A stretch of DNA of 64,000 nucleotides from SICV01 sp038045265 (GCA_038045265.1 JBBSYL010000010.1:1-64000); one strand, 5' to 3'; numbered from the stretch's first letter, positions 7,891 through 16,778 are shown. The notes: generated by a model not told the origin, from the letters alone. Made by a program: numbers and translations.

Positions 7891-8612
7891 CAGGATAACA
7901 TCTCCTCGACTTTTTCTGTCAAACCATCAACTGAGACATTTTCTGAAATGAATTCAATTATTTTTCTTGCCTTTATCTCTTCTTCTGAAGTGTTGCCTTT
8001 TATCCAAACCCAGCCATTCTGGCCAATTGTAATATTGCATTGCGTCTTTTCTTTAATCATACCAACCATGCTTCCTTCTCTGCCTATTACTCTTGGAACG
8101 GTGTTTGGGCCTATTCTAAATATGAATCCATGCTCTAATTTTCCTAGTCCTCTTGATTTTATTGATAGATCTATTCCCCTCTTATTAATTGCCCAGATCT
8201 TTGCGACTATTGTGTCTCCAATATCTAAAAATTGAGTCATTTCGCTTTTGTTTATGAAGTGGGGGCATTCTTCTATAGGTAAAAATGCAGATGATGCATA
8301 ATCAATATCTAAAACCCAGCCATTAAATGTAACATTGGTAACTCTGCCTATTACAACATTATTCCTTCTTGGAATGAATGCTCCAGTTATAGCAATTACT
8401 TTTATTACTCTTCCAGCTTCCTCCGCTAGACCGAATCTTGAAGCAACAATTTCATTTCCTATACGCCTCGCACCTTCGCTTGGTAAGTAATCTTCTCCAG
8501 AAGCAATGATCTCTCCAGGTACAACTATTTTTCTCTTTTTCTGAACTGATTCAGATAATTCAACATTTTGTTCTTGGGCTTCGTGTGCCTCTGATAATTT
8601 TCTTTCCATCAT
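7890..8612 (-). CDS. rrp4: Exosome RNA-binding cap subunit Rrp4
   Basis: The 240-residue protein has an N-terminal domain (VVPGEIIASGEDYLPSEGAR), a central S1 domain (VVIGRVTNVTFNGWVLDIDY) and a C-terminal KH domain (RVIGREGSMVGMIKEKTQC). This is the order of archaeal Rrp4, which caps the exosome ring and feeds RNA into it. It heads the exosome run. The upstream gap holds a weak TATA-like sequence at 8634-8641 and a better one (TTTTAAAG, 8657-8664 on the minus strand), so the start site is less certain than elsewhere. Confidence 0.95.
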   Translation of the reverse strand: MMERKLSEAHEAQEQNVELSESVQKKRKIVVPGEIIASGEDYLPSEGARRIGNEIVASRFGLAEEAGRVIKVIAITGAFIPRRNNVVIGRVTNVTFNGWVLDIDYASSAFLPIEECPHFINKSEMTQFLDIGDTIVAKIWAINKRGIDLSIKSRGLGKLEHGFIFRIGPNTVPRVIGREGSMVGMIKEKTQCNITIGQNGWVWIKGNTSEEEIKARKIIEFISENVSVDGLTEKVEEMLS

Positions 8613-8670
8613 TTTAAACAGACAAGAAGTAATGATAATTTTCCCTTGTCTCTAATCTTTAAAACTTAGA

Positions 8671-8824
8671 CAAATATTGGTTTATAAAGGTTTTGTTTCA
8701 AAACCTTTAAGTTTCATTTCTCACGAAACTTCAACTATAAAGCTTTCAGAGAAAGCTTTAACATTCACTTCTTACGAAGTTTCATGTATAAAGGTTTTGA
8801 TTTAGGATAATAAACCAATATTTG
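8671..8824 (-). repeat. Multi-hairpin 3' element A: 15-bp inverted repeat enclosing two imperfect tandem repeats
   Basis: A perfect 15-bp inverted repeat (8671-8685 with 8810-8824) encloses two imperfect repeats of about 55 bases. Each repeat has a strong hairpin followed by a smaller one. The strong stems differ in sequence but stay paired: 8686-8695 with 8699-8708, and 8739-8747 with 8751-8759. The small stem-loops on the minus strand carry GNRA-type loops, TTCGTGAGAA (8718-8727) and TTCGTAAGAA (8769-8778). The element starts 2 bases after the stop codon of the 80-residue gene on that strand. It has no coding potential that I can see. It could be a 3'-UTR RNA, a small RNA or a mobile-element remnant. 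Confidence 0.7.
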
Positions 8825-8826
8825 AC

Positions 8827-9069
8827 CTATCTTCTCTTTATCTTCTTTAAATTTCTAGCCAGGATGGCCTTTCTTTCCATTAATCTTGTGACTTTAATTA
8901 TTCGTTTACCGGATTTACTTGGATTTCTTATTGTCTCTCCCGCTTTTGCTTTGATTATTTTACTTATTAATGTAAGGGGTATATTTTCTCCCAACTTTAT
9001 ACTGAGCATTTTATGTAAGCTTCCTTTTCTGTTCTTTCTAATTGCTTTTTGAATCCAGAGTTTTTTCAT
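8827..9069 (-). CDS. Small basic protein of the WIQKAI...GSLHKML type
   Basis: The 80-residue protein is very basic. It begins with a WIQKAIRKNRKGSLHKML segment that I associate with short conserved proteins of small archaea, whose function is not known to me. The C-terminal half (KVTRLMERKAILARNLKKI) is helical and basic, so nucleic-acid or ribosome binding is plausible. A TATA element at 9091-9098 lies 21 bases before the ATG. It sits between SBDS and the exosome genes, where a role in RNA metabolism would fit. The multi-hairpin element A follows its stop codon directly. Confidence 0.7.
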   Translation of the reverse strand: MKKLWIQKAIRKNRKGSLHKMLSIKLGENIPLTLISKIIKAKAGETIRNPSKSGKRIIKVTRLMERKAILARNLKKIKRR

Positions 9070-9090
9070 TGCCTGTCAAAGAATTAAAGA

Positions 9091-9098
9091 CTTTTATA
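9091..9098 (-). promoter_or_regulatory. TATA element of the 8827-9069 gene
   Basis: TATAAAAG on the minus strand, in the 39-base gap after SBDS, 21 bases before the ATG at 9069. Confidence 0.55.
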
Positions 9099-9108
9099 TT
9101 TTTTGAGA

Positions 9109-9786
9109 TTAAGATTTCTCTGCGAGATCTTGGCTCTGAACTGCTCCATGAGTTATCTTGTTAAGCTTGTCATAAAAATCTATCTGCATTCCTGCAGGAA
9201 TATTTAGAATACACTCCAATGCGCCATTTGCCAACCAGTCTTCTGACTCTTTATAATCTTTCAAAAGAGAATAAGTCTGAGCAGTATATTGGGCAGGGAT
9301 TGTAATTTTTATTCTTTTCAAATCTATTTTTATTGGAATTACTTTTTGTAAACTCTGAACTATTCCAGAAATCTGCTGTTCAGCAGGTTTATTGTCTATG
9401 TTAATGTGGGCTTCTTTTAATGCTCTCTGAATTCTTTCTTCTGTGTAAGGTCTGCCGTGTTGGTCTGAGCAGTTTTTTATTAATATGGTTATTACTTGTT
9501 TTATTTTTGCTTCTCTTTCTGAATCTCTGAATTCTTGGGTTTTCTGAACTTCCCCTTTAGTAATTATGCGTTTTGCTATTTCATAAAAATCTGTTGTATT
9601 AAATGAATTTTCCAATTCTGCGTTTGATGCAACCATGCCTTTATTTACATCTGTAAAAACTTTTGGAACATCTACTGCGGACATAATATCTCCCTTCCCT
9701 TCTCTAACTTTTAATGCTGCATCTAAATCTACATGGATTTCAAAATGCTTTCCATTTACCTTTATTCTTGCAACAACTTTTGCCAT
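9109..9786 (-). CDS. Ribosome maturation protein SBDS (Sdo1)
   Basis: The 225-residue protein shows the SBDS N-terminal domain (VDVPKVFTDVNKGMVAS, residues about 38-54), the helical middle domain with GRPYTEERIQRALKEAHI, and a C-terminal ferredoxin-like part. SBDS helps release the anti-association factor aIF6 from the 50S subunit. Gene order beside the exosome genes is the classical archaeal superoperon, here with proteasome alpha displaced to the other strand at 12809. A TATA element overlaps the end of the upstream gene, 21 bases before the ATG. Confidence 0.95.
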   Translation of the reverse strand: MAKVVARIKVNGKHFEIHVDLDAALKVREGKGDIMSAVDVPKVFTDVNKGMVASNAELENSFNTTDFYEIAKRIITKGEVQKTQEFRDSEREAKIKQVITILIKNCSDQHGRPYTEERIQRALKEAHINIDNKPAEQQISGIVQSLQKVIPIKIDLKRIKITIPAQYTAQTYSLLKDYKESEDWLANGALECILNIPAGMQIDFYDKLNKITHGAVQSQDLAEKS

Positions 9787-9807
9787 ACCATAAAAATAAG
9801 ATAGACT

Positions 9808-9815
9808 TATTTAAA
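9808..9815 (-). promoter_or_regulatory. TATA element of SBDS
   Basis: TTTAAATA on the minus strand, 21 bases before the ATG at 9786. It overlaps the stop region of the glycosyltransferase gene. Confidence 0.6.
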
Positions 9816-10845
9816 GATTTGTATGGCCAATCTTTATCTCTTTCTCTATAGCGGAAAATACTTCTTTATTCGAGAAAGTGAATTTTTTCAGATTTTTTTC
9901 ATATAATGGAATTTTTGAAACGAATTTTCTAATAATCGATTTATCAATTTTACTTGAAGAGAGACCGAAATTAGCTTTTCCAACATAAAATGCGTTGACT
10001 TCCTGTTCTGTCTGCCCAGATAGGGGAATGCATAATACTGGCTTTTTTAAGTAAATTGATTCACTTAACGTGCTCATTCCTGCGTTAGAAACAACTGCTC
10101 TACTAGAAGCTAAATCTGCTGCAAAGTCTTCAGCGCTAAAATTCTTTATTTTTAGATACTTACTTGACTTCCTAGATAATTTTCCGTAAACTATGCACTT
10201 TTGCTTTGATTTTTCTAAAACTTCAAGAATAGAATCTCCGCCTAAACTTAGGTAAACTAGAAAATGATTGCCTGCCTTTTCCTTCTGTTTCTCAACTAAT
10301 TTTCTTACTACGGGCGGAACGATAATAGCATTTTTACTTAAAATTTTTGGGTGAAAGAAACTTGTAATTATTTTCTTTCTTGGAAACGGACACATCAAAT
10401 GCACTATCAGTTTGTATAGCGAAACTTCGGATAAATTTTTTATTTTTCCGGCAGATGTGTCTGTTACTATGTGCTGATTATCAAAACTTATAACAGGAAT
10501 TCTGAGAATAAGTCCAGAATATGCTGTCAAAGGTTCAAAATCTGTGATAATAACTTTTGGTCTGTTTAATATGCATGAAATAATTACTTTTAAGAAAGAC
10601 AATAAAATAAGTGGTGAAATAAGAAGATTATAAAGAAAGGTTTGAATGTATTTTATTTTCCCATCTCTTGTGATAAAAGACAAATAATTTATGCTTTTTA
10701 CTTCTCCAAATTTTTTAAGATAATCTTTTGCTTTCCCGCCTGTAAAAACAGATACATCGTGGTTCTTTTTTAGTTCTCTAATCACCTCTGCACTTCTCAT
10801 CGCATGGCCTAAACCTTCTCCATTTATGCCGTAAAATATTTTCAT
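9811..10845 (-). CDS. MurG-like glycosyltransferase (GT28-type)
   Basis: About 344 residues from the ATG at 10845. That start is preferred over 10866 because the TATA element lies at 10867-10874, 21 bases upstream. The N-terminal GINGEGLGHAMRSAEVIREL is the glycine-rich donor-side loop of MurG-like/GT-B enzymes (COG1819-like group). The C-terminal domain holds the nucleotide-sugar region VVSNAGMSTLSESIYLKKPV. It probably transfers a sugar to a lipid or protein at the inner membrane face. It is divergent from the membrane phosphotransferase/sulfatase-like gene and shares its promoter region. Confidence 0.8.
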   Translation of the reverse strand: MKIFYGINGEGLGHAMRSAEVIRELKKNHDVSVFTGGKAKDYLKKFGEVKSINYLSFITRDGKIKYIQTFLYNLLISPLILLSFLKVIISCILNRPKVIITDFEPLTAYSGLILRIPVISFDNQHIVTDTSAGKIKNLSEVSLYKLIVHLMCPFPRKKIITSFFHPKILSKNAIIVPPVVRKLVEKQKEKAGNHFLVYLSLGGDSILEVLEKSKQKCIVYGKLSRKSSKYLKIKNFSAEDFAADLASSRAVVSNAGMSTLSESIYLKKPVLCIPLSGQTEQEVNAFYVGKANFGLSSSKIDKSIIRKFVSKIPLYEKNLKKFTFSNKEVFSAIEKEIKIGHTNL

Positions 10846-10866
10846 CCCCTGATGAAGAAAGAACAT

Positions 10867-10876
10867 AATTTAAATA
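10867..10876. promoter_or_regulatory. Shared bidirectional TATA element
   Basis: The near-palindrome AATTTAAATA serves both strands. It lies 21 bases before the glycosyltransferase ATG at 10845 (minus) and 22 bases before the ATG at 10899 (plus), so one 10-bp site may direct two divergent leaderless transcripts. Confidence 0.6.
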
Positions 10877-10898
10877 TATTGTAAAACTAGCATGATAA

Positions 10899-12755
10899 AT
10901 GAAATTTAATCATCTAAATATTGCAATCTTAATCGGGCTGGCTCTTTCGCTGTGTACTGTTTTTGCTGTTACTTTAAGTGATGCTTGGACAATAAGAAAC
11001 ATATATAACGTTTTTTACTTCGCATTTCTAAACCTCACCTTGCTTTCATTCAATGCATTTTTGTTTGGAAAGAAAAGAAGCTTCATACCAGAATCTGTGA
11101 GAAAGCCATTAAGGATTACTTTTATTCTTGCTTATTCTGCTATCTACCTCATAGCAACATTTACTTATGCCACAACAGGACAAGTTCCTAGAATACAAAC
11201 TTTGATTTTCTTATATGGCATAGGCCCAATTGTTGCATCTATTGCTGTACTGGTCTTTCTAGCTCTGTGTTTTGGGTTGCTTGTATTATTTATACATAAA
11301 AAGACCTCTCTAAAAGATATCAGGGGACATACTAGCAGAAAAATTAAACTTTTGCTTATAGCAAACATTATCTTACTCTTTCTGACCATTGTAGTAAACA
11401 CGCAGTTTCTACAGATAAATATCCCCTTAGGAATATGGGAAAGAGAACTTGTTGCATATGATGAAGATAGACCTGTTTTGGAAGATTTATTTAATGCTAG
11501 TTTAAAAAATGAAAAATATAACGTCGTATTTATTCTACTTGAATCTGTATCTGCTGAAAGACTTGGAGTTTATGGATATGATAGAAATGTTACGCCTTAT
11601 ATGGATTCTTTAGCACAAAAAGGATTGATTTTTGAAGAAGCATACTCTACTTCAACCCATTCAGATTATGCTCAACCTGGCCTTTTATCTTCTAGATATA
11701 TATTTTCCAGCAATACAAGAACAGATTACTCTCTTGGCGGATCAGTAACAAATTATAAAGGAGATGCCCCAAGAAAATTTGTTTGGGATGTCTTCAAAGA
11801 AAATGGATATAAAACTGGATACTTCTCTTCTCAGGACGATAGATGGCAGGGGATGGATGATTATCTTAATTATAAAACCCTCGACTCTGCTTCTTATTCT
11901 CTTAGCGATGGAGAAACAGATTATGGAACGGGTTTTGGAAAAAAAGATTATGATCACAAAACTGCAGATAAGGCCATAAGCTGGATGAATAATGTTTCAA
12001 AAGAGAAATTCTTTGTTTATCTTAACTTTCAGGCAACCCATTATCCAAATGTTTATCCTGAAAATATTTCATTCTTCAAACCTGACAGCAATCCTCCTTC
12101 CGTAGTAGTTAAGGCAGACGAAGAAGGCATAAATAGATTTGACAGCTCGTTGAAATATGTTGATGAGCAAGTTGGAAGAATATTAAAACACCTTGAGGAA
12201 AATGGATTACAAAATAAAACTGTGGTCGTTATCACTTCGGATCATGGACACGATCTTCTAAACAGACATAATGTACAAGGGCATGGAAACAGCATATATA
12301 ATGAAGAATTATTAGTTCCAGCAATAGCATTTGTTCCAGGATACAAACATACAGTTATTAAAGAAAGAGTTAGCCAGATAGACTTTGTTCCAACCCTTAT
12401 AGATTTATTTGGATATCCTATGCCTTATGAATTCCAGGGAGAGATAATGAAAAAAGGAAGACCAATTTATTTTGTTGCCCAATCTCATAAGTATTATATT
12501 GGTCTTGTAGATAAAGAGATAAAGATAATTCTTAACATGAACACTAAACAACTTGAAGCGTATAATTTAACAGATGATAGCAGAGAGATAAAAAATATAA
12601 GATCTGTTGCAAATAATGATAAAATATTAAAGCTTCTTTTATGGAGGCATTGTCAAATAGAATATTATAAAAAAGAAAAATGGAAGGAAAATAAGCAAGA
12701 TAGATGCAATATAAACAATAATTTTAAGATCAATCCAGAGTTCAGTAAAGCTTAA
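10899..12755 (+). CDS. Membrane sulfatase/phosphotransferase (LtaS-like, alkaline phosphatase superfamily)
   Basis: The 618-residue protein has about five membrane helices in residues 7-168, then a large extracellular sulfatase-fold domain. Motifs include NVVFILLESVSAERLGVYG (metal-binding Glu near 215), a candidate nucleophile in TSTHSDYAQ (about 251-258), SDHGHDLLNRH, and VQGHGNSIYNEELLVPAIAF. The Cys/Ser-x-Pro-x-Arg motif of true sulfatases is absent. The architecture is closest to lipoteichoic-acid-synthase-like enzymes that move phospho-alcohol groups onto surface glycans. The adjacent glycosyltransferase suggests both modify surface glycolipids or glycans. Confidence 0.8.
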   Translation: MKFNHLNIAILIGLALSLCTVFAVTLSDAWTIRNIYNVFYFAFLNLTLLSFNAFLFGKKRSFIPESVRKPLRITFILAYSAIYLIATFTYATTGQVPRIQTLIFLYGIGPIVASIAVLVFLALCFGLLVLFIHKKTSLKDIRGHTSRKIKLLLIANIILLFLTIVVNTQFLQINIPLGIWERELVAYDEDRPVLEDLFNASLKNEKYNVVFILLESVSAERLGVYGYDRNVTPYMDSLAQKGLIFEEAYSTSTHSDYAQPGLLSSRYIFSSNTRTDYSLGGSVTNYKGDAPRKFVWDVFKENGYKTGYFSSQDDRWQGMDDYLNYKTLDSASYSLSDGETDYGTGFGKKDYDHKTADKAISWMNNVSKEKFFVYLNFQATHYPNVYPENISFFKPDSNPPSVVVKADEEGINRFDSSLKYVDEQVGRILKHLEENGLQNKTVVVITSDHGHDLLNRHNVQGHGNSIYNEELLVPAIAFVPGYKHTVIKERVSQIDFVPTLIDLFGYPMPYEFQGEIMKKGRPIYFVAQSHKYYIGLVDKEIKIILNMNTKQLEAYNLTDDSREIKNIRSVANNDKILKLLLWRHCQIEYYKKEKWKENKQDRCNINNNFKINPEFSKA

Positions 12756-12758
12756 ATA
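12751..12758 (+). promoter_or_regulatory. TATA element of proteasome alpha, with short leader
   Basis: CTTAAATA overlaps the end of the upstream gene. It lies 50 bases before the psmA ATG, which predicts a leader of about 28 bases holding GAGG at 12790-12793. This is one of the few non-leaderless arrangements here. Confidence 0.45.
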
Positions 12759-12808
12759 CGGCAAACACAAGAAAATTCCAACAACACGAAGAGGTTTCTA
12801 AAAAGAAA

Positions 12809-13534
12809 ATGGATATGCCAACAGAAATGCAACATCAGGCCATGGGCTATGACAGAGCCGCGACAATGTTTTCTCCTGATGGACATTTATTACAAGTAGA
12901 ATATGCTGAGAAAGCTGTAAAATCTGGCAGTTCAAGTATCGGCTTGGCGTGCAAAGATGGAGTAGTTATAGTAGCTGATAGAAGAATAAGAGACAATCTT
13001 GTTGCTCCTGAATCAATGAATAAGGTTTATGAAGTTGATGAACATATTGTTGCAAGCAGTGCTGGAATATTAAGTGATGCAAGAATATTGATAGAGCAGG
13101 CACAAATATTGGCGCAACAGAATAGAATAACTTTTGATTCTCCTATAGAACCAATTTCAATAATAAAGATGATTGCCGATAAGAAACAGATGTTTACGCA
13201 ATATGGAGGAGTTAGGCCGTATGGTGTTGCAATAATAGTGGCAGGAGTACATAGAGGTAAATCTCATTTGTATGCTTCAGATATGGTTGGTAATTATCTT
13301 GCTTATAGAGCTAATGCAATTGGAGAAAATGATGAAAAGGTAAAGGAAGCACTAAGAAAAGAGTTTAATGAAAATATGACAATTGAGGATAGTATAAAAC
13401 TATCGTTGAGAATATTCAAACAAGTGCTTGACAAGAACTTTGATATAAGCAGATTTGATGTTGGGTATATTAAGATAGGAGATGCTAAGCTTGTTAGAAT
13501 GCATGGCGATGAATTGAAGAGATTTGTTAAATGA
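12809..13534 (+). CDS. psmA: 20S proteasome alpha subunit
   Basis: The 241-residue protein has the alpha-type N-terminal signature YDRAATMFSPDGHLLQVEYA (about 14-33), which forms the gate and outer rings. The proteasome fold continues through VVIVADRRIRDNLV. It assembles with the beta subunit encoded at 62437-63090. In many archaea psmA lies next to SBDS and the exosome genes; here it is close by on the opposite strand, which suggests a rearranged superoperon. Confidence 0.97.
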   Translation: MDMPTEMQHQAMGYDRAATMFSPDGHLLQVEYAEKAVKSGSSSIGLACKDGVVIVADRRIRDNLVAPESMNKVYEVDEHIVASSAGILSDARILIEQAQILAQQNRITFDSPIEPISIIKMIADKKQMFTQYGGVRPYGVAIIVAGVHRGKSHLYASDMVGNYLAYRANAIGENDEKVKEALRKEFNENMTIEDSIKLSLRIFKQVLDKNFDISRFDVGYIKIGDAKLVRMHGDELKRFVK

Positions 13535-13550
13535 AAATTTATTAGTTAAT

Positions 13551-13558
13551 AATATAAA
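13551..13558 (+). promoter_or_regulatory. TATA element of the nucleoside phosphorylase
   Basis: AATATAAA lies 21 bases before the ATG at 13580 and only 3 bases before the upstream candidate start at 13562. It therefore favours 13580 as the true start. Confidence 0.55.
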
Positions 13559-13579
13559 TAGTTGCTTCTTTATTCTTTC

Positions 13580-14350
13580 ATGTATCATAAACTTACTGCT
13601 GAAGATATAAAAAAAGAGTTGGGTTTGCCTAAAAATTATAAAGTAGATGCATTTGCAATATATGGCGGGGGGGATGCTAAGAGATATAAAAGAAAGTTCT
13701 TGAGCGCTTTGGGAGATTTAAATTACAAAATAGAAAAATTACCAAATTCATTTATTAGAGAAATTTTAAGCATAAGGGTTAAAAATAAAAGAATATGGTT
13801 CGCGGTGGAATATGGTGGCGCTAGGCTCTCTGAGTATATTCACTTTGCTTCTATTTTTGGATCAAAGAAAAATATCTTAGTTGGAAAATGCGGTGGACTT
13901 CAGAAAAGCCAAACAGTTTTTGGGGTAATAGTTCCGGATTCCTCTTATTCTACTGAAAGTAGTTGTCATATGTATTTAAGACAAAAACAAGATAATCTTT
14001 TTGAATCAGATAAAACGCTATCTGAAAGAATATTCCATAGAATGAAAAAAGAAGGGATAAAAGTCTACAGAGGGAAAACTATTACCTGTCAAGCAATGAT
14101 GGCTGAAACTTGGGAAGATGTTTTGTCTTGGAGTAGGCAAGGATTTCTAGGTGTTGAAATGGAGGCTGCCACTTTGTTTGCAGTATCGAACCATTTTAAA
14201 GTACCCGCCACCGCGATTCTCCAAATAGCAGACAATTTAATAGAAAAAGAAATAGTAAGCAGTAAAAGTTATTTGAAGAAAAAAGCCAAATTAAATCATC
14301 TTAGAAAATTTTTCCTGAAAGTTGTTTTAGATGAAATATTTAATATTTAA
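13580..14350 (+). CDS. Purine/uridine phosphorylase family enzyme
   Basis: About 256 residues from the ATG at 13580. The nucleoside phosphorylase fold (PNP_UDP_1) shows in KNILVGKCGGLQKSQTVFG, near the phosphate site, and in GVEMEAATLFAVSNHFKVPA, where the Met-Glu pair contacts ribose. Family members split nucleosides with phosphate into base and ribose-1-phosphate. Base specificity cannot be read here. In a reduced genome this would fit nucleoside salvage. It is convergent with the DUF106 gene, overlapping it by 4 bases. Confidence 0.85.
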   Translation: MYHKLTAEDIKKELGLPKNYKVDAFAIYGGGDAKRYKRKFLSALGDLNYKIEKLPNSFIREILSIRVKNKRIWFAVEYGGARLSEYIHFASIFGSKKNILVGKCGGLQKSQTVFGVIVPDSSYSTESSCHMYLRQKQDNLFESDKTLSERIFHRMKKEGIKVYRGKTITCQAMMAETWEDVLSWSRQGFLGVEMEAATLFAVSNHFKVPATAILQIADNLIEKEIVSSKSYLKKKAKLNHLRKFFLKVVLDEIFNI

Positions 14351-14772
14351 GGCAGTTTAAACAATTTCCTGAAGATTATGCTTCCAACTATTGAAAATCC
14401 AATATACCACCACATCCAGACAGGGAAGAAAAATTTAACTGTCTCTAAAGGTGTATCTGTAAACGCTTTCTTCATAAATCCGAATAATAAAATTATTGGA
14501 AGGAAAGTTATTAGCATGGGTTTTAGAGAATGTTTCATCATCTCGCTAGCTAAGGGGAGCATTTCTTTATTCAATTCTAGAGCTTTTTCGTGTCTTCCTG
14601 CCTGTTGATGTTCTTTTATCTGCAGTTGAATCGCCTTTTGCTTTTCTTTTATGGCTCTCATTTTATCTTTATCAAGAACAAAATAGTTTATGAGAGAAAT
14701 GAAAAATGAAATAAGTAAGGCAAATCCTATTATGCTCAAATAGGGATAACTCTGAATTAATTCATATACCAT
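14347..14772 (-). CDS. DUF106 membrane protein (archaeal YidC/EMC3-like insertase)
   Basis: The 141-residue protein has three membrane segments (about 11-28, 85-101 and 116-134) with a charged cytosolic coiled coil between the first two (KDKMRAIKEKQKAIQLQIK and following). This is the DUF106/Ylp1 pattern, related to YidC and EMC3, which help insert membrane proteins. In archaea it is regularly found just after secY, as here, although adenylate kinase, which usually lies between them, is missing. A TATA element at 14794-14801 is 21 bases before the ATG. Confidence 0.88.
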   Translation of the reverse strand: MVYELIQSYPYLSIIGFALLISFFISLINYFVLDKDKMRAIKEKQKAIQLQIKEHQQAGRHEKALELNKEMLPLASEMMKHSLKPMLITFLPIILLFGFMKKAFTDTPLETVKFFFPVWMWWYIGFSIVGSIIFRKLFKLP

Positions 14773-14793
14773 ATTGTGTGAAAGGAATAGATG

Positions 14794-14801
14794 TTTTTAA
14801 A
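14794..14801 (-). promoter_or_regulatory. TATA element of the DUF106 gene
   Basis: TTTAAAAA on the minus strand, 21 bases before the ATG at 14772. Confidence 0.55.
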
Positions 14802-14821
14802 GGCTATGAATTTAAATAAAA

Positions 14822-15304
14822 TTATTCATGATAGATTCTAATTAATTGAAAAGTCCCCGACTCACTCATATCTTTAAATGTATCAACAGGTACTCTCCAT
14901 TCCCCCTCATATTTTGTGCCTGCATCTGTTGATTTTCCAAAGTAATGGATTGGAGATCTATTAATTATAAAGGAATACATCTTTTCTGAATATACTTTGC
15001 AAAAGTTTATATGCTCGGGTCTTATAACTCCATTTCTTATCTCACCTATACAACCTATCTCGAAAATCAATCCTTCCAGGATACCTTCTTTCAATTTTCT
15101 AAGAGACTCTGCATCCTGTGCAATCACGAATGGAGTTTGACTTTTTAATTCTGGTTCTGCCTTTCTGCCTTGAAAATATAAACCTTCAAATGATACTGTT
15201 AACCCTCTGGCTTTTGCATTCCTTCTAGCTAATTCTAAAAAATAATTTTGTGCACTTTCAGAATTAATTTCTGCTACAAGCCTACGATGGGCCTCATCAA
15301 TCAT
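14822..15304 (-). CDS. Hypothetical soluble protein next to secY
   Basis: I do not recognise the family. The 160-residue protein has no signal peptide or membrane helix. An N-terminal helical region (LVAEINSESAQNYFLELARR) is followed by mixed alpha/beta sequence and a C-terminal beta-rich part ending SGTFQLIRIYHE. Two cysteines lie in the middle, without a metal-binding spacing. A TATA element at 15326-15333 lies 21 bases before the ATG, so it is probably transcribed alone. It takes the place where adk is often found in archaea but has no P-loop. Confidence 0.6.
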   Translation of the reverse strand: MIDEAHRRLVAEINSESAQNYFLELARRNAKARGLTVSFEGLYFQGRKAEPELKSQTPFVIAQDAESLRKLKEGILEGLIFEIGCIGEIRNGVIRPEHINFCKVYSEKMYSFIINRSPIHYFGKSTDAGTKYEGEWRVPVDTFKDMSESGTFQLIRIYHE

Positions 15305-15356
15305 GAAAGTTAGTGTTAATTATTTACTTTTAAGTATTATTGTGATTAAAGAAGAT

Positions 15357-16757
15357 TTATCCCATGAATCTTCTTAATGCGGGATGCATGTCTACTGCGT
15401 GCTGATGAGCTATATTTTGATACATCTGGTAGGCAATCATTACTGCGAGAAGAATAGCTGTTCCAGAGGTTATGGCGCCTAGAATATCTGTTAATGCCGC
15501 TAGAACTCCAATAGCAAGACCGCCCATTATTGTTAGTGGCATAACATATCTAGATAGAACTGATTCAAGAACTCTTTCATCTTTTCTGAATCCTGGAATT
15601 TGAAGACCTGAATTGATTATCTTTTTTGCTTGGCCTGCTGCATCTGTGCCAGAAGTTTTAACCCAAAATACAGCAAATAAAGCTGAGAAAATCATATAGA
15701 AGAGTAATTGAGAAATAACTTGGACTACTTGAATACCTTGTATGCTTCCACGAATTACTGCCTGAAGAAGGTTAACACTTGTTCCACTACCCCCTATCCA
15801 GAATGCAAGACCAGAAGTTGGAACTCCTTGTGAAAATGCGCCCATAAATGTTGGATGACCAAGCCAATTCTGAAGAAGGCTTCCGAATAAAGAAACATTT
15901 GCTGCAAGAGCTGCAACCAATATAACTGGGATAGTTGAAGCATATATAAATTGCAAAGGCCATTTGACATTATATCCTCGTAATCTATCATAACTTAAAG
16001 GAATTTCAACTTTCAAACTTTGTGCCCAAACTACTAAGAGAAATATTCCTATTGTGACAAGAATTGTGAGCAATGCAAATATTAACTCTGTTGGGGCTCC
16101 ATTTATCAGTGATTGAATTATCACAAAAAATCTACCCGTACATGGATTTCCGTCAGCAAGACAGATAGAGACTGAGCCATTTTGAATATCCATAAATTGG
16201 AAGAATCCTGTGAAGACGCTTCTTGCAACTCCTGCAAGGATAAATAGGGAAACTCCTGAACCAAATCCCCATTTCTGAGTTATTTCGTCCATATACATTA
16301 TTGCTATGCCTCCAAGGATGAGCTGGAAAATAACTACTCCTGCATAGCCGGAAACTGCCTGTATTCCACCCATTAATACGAAAACTACTGATTCAAATAA
16401 AATAAAAAATAGAACTCCTATTTTTTGAATTCCTTGAAAAAGCTTTTTTCCTTCTTCAGTATGAGTATTTAGATTGAGGATTCCTGAACCAACAAGCAAT
16501 TGAAGAATGATAGATGAAGTGACGATAGGACCAATACCCAAACTGATGATGCTTCCAAAATCTGTAGCAAGAATGAGCTGGAGAAATTCGAATCTTTCAA
16601 GAAATCCGGCAGTTACTCCATAAAGTCTGACATTGGCAAGGATGAAAAAAGTAGTTAGAACGATTAGTGTCCACTTCAACTTCTCATTGAAACTGACTTT
16701 CTTTTCTACTGGGTGCTTTACCTCTGGAATATTATACAAGATGTCCTGTAATGCCAT
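15357..16757 (-). CDS. secY: Protein translocase subunit SecY
   Basis: The 466-residue polytopic protein has ten predicted membrane helices and typical archaeal SecY/Sec61alpha motifs: a plug region near FGSIISLGIGPIVTSSIILQ, the loop KVEIPLSYDRLRGYNVKWPL that docks on the ribosome, and a C-terminus ending MHPALRRFMG. It forms the Sec channel that exports the many signal-peptide proteins encoded in this window. It follows uL15 as in other archaea but has its own TATA element at 16779-16786. Confidence 0.97.
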   Translation of the reverse strand: MALQDILYNIPEVKHPVEKKVSFNEKLKWTLIVLTTFFILANVRLYGVTAGFLERFEFLQLILATDFGSIISLGIGPIVTSSIILQLLVGSGILNLNTHTEEGKKLFQGIQKIGVLFFILFESVVFVLMGGIQAVSGYAGVVIFQLILGGIAIMYMDEITQKWGFGSGVSLFILAGVARSVFTGFFQFMDIQNGSVSICLADGNPCTGRFFVIIQSLINGAPTELIFALLTILVTIGIFLLVVWAQSLKVEIPLSYDRLRGYNVKWPLQFIYASTIPVILVAALAANVSLFGSLLQNWLGHPTFMGAFSQGVPTSGLAFWIGGSGTSVNLLQAVIRGSIQGIQVVQVISQLLFYMIFSALFAVFWVKTSGTDAAGQAKKIINSGLQIPGFRKDERVLESVLSRYVMPLTIMGGLAIGVLAALTDILGAITSGTAILLAVMIAYQMYQNIAHQHAVDMHPALRRFMG

Positions 16758-16778
16758 TTTGATGAGTAAGAAAAGAAG

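Noticed and set aside
10899..12755. True sulfatase
   Set aside because: The Cys/Ser-x-Pro-x-Arg formylglycine motif is missing; the membrane layout is closer to LtaS-like phosphotransferases.
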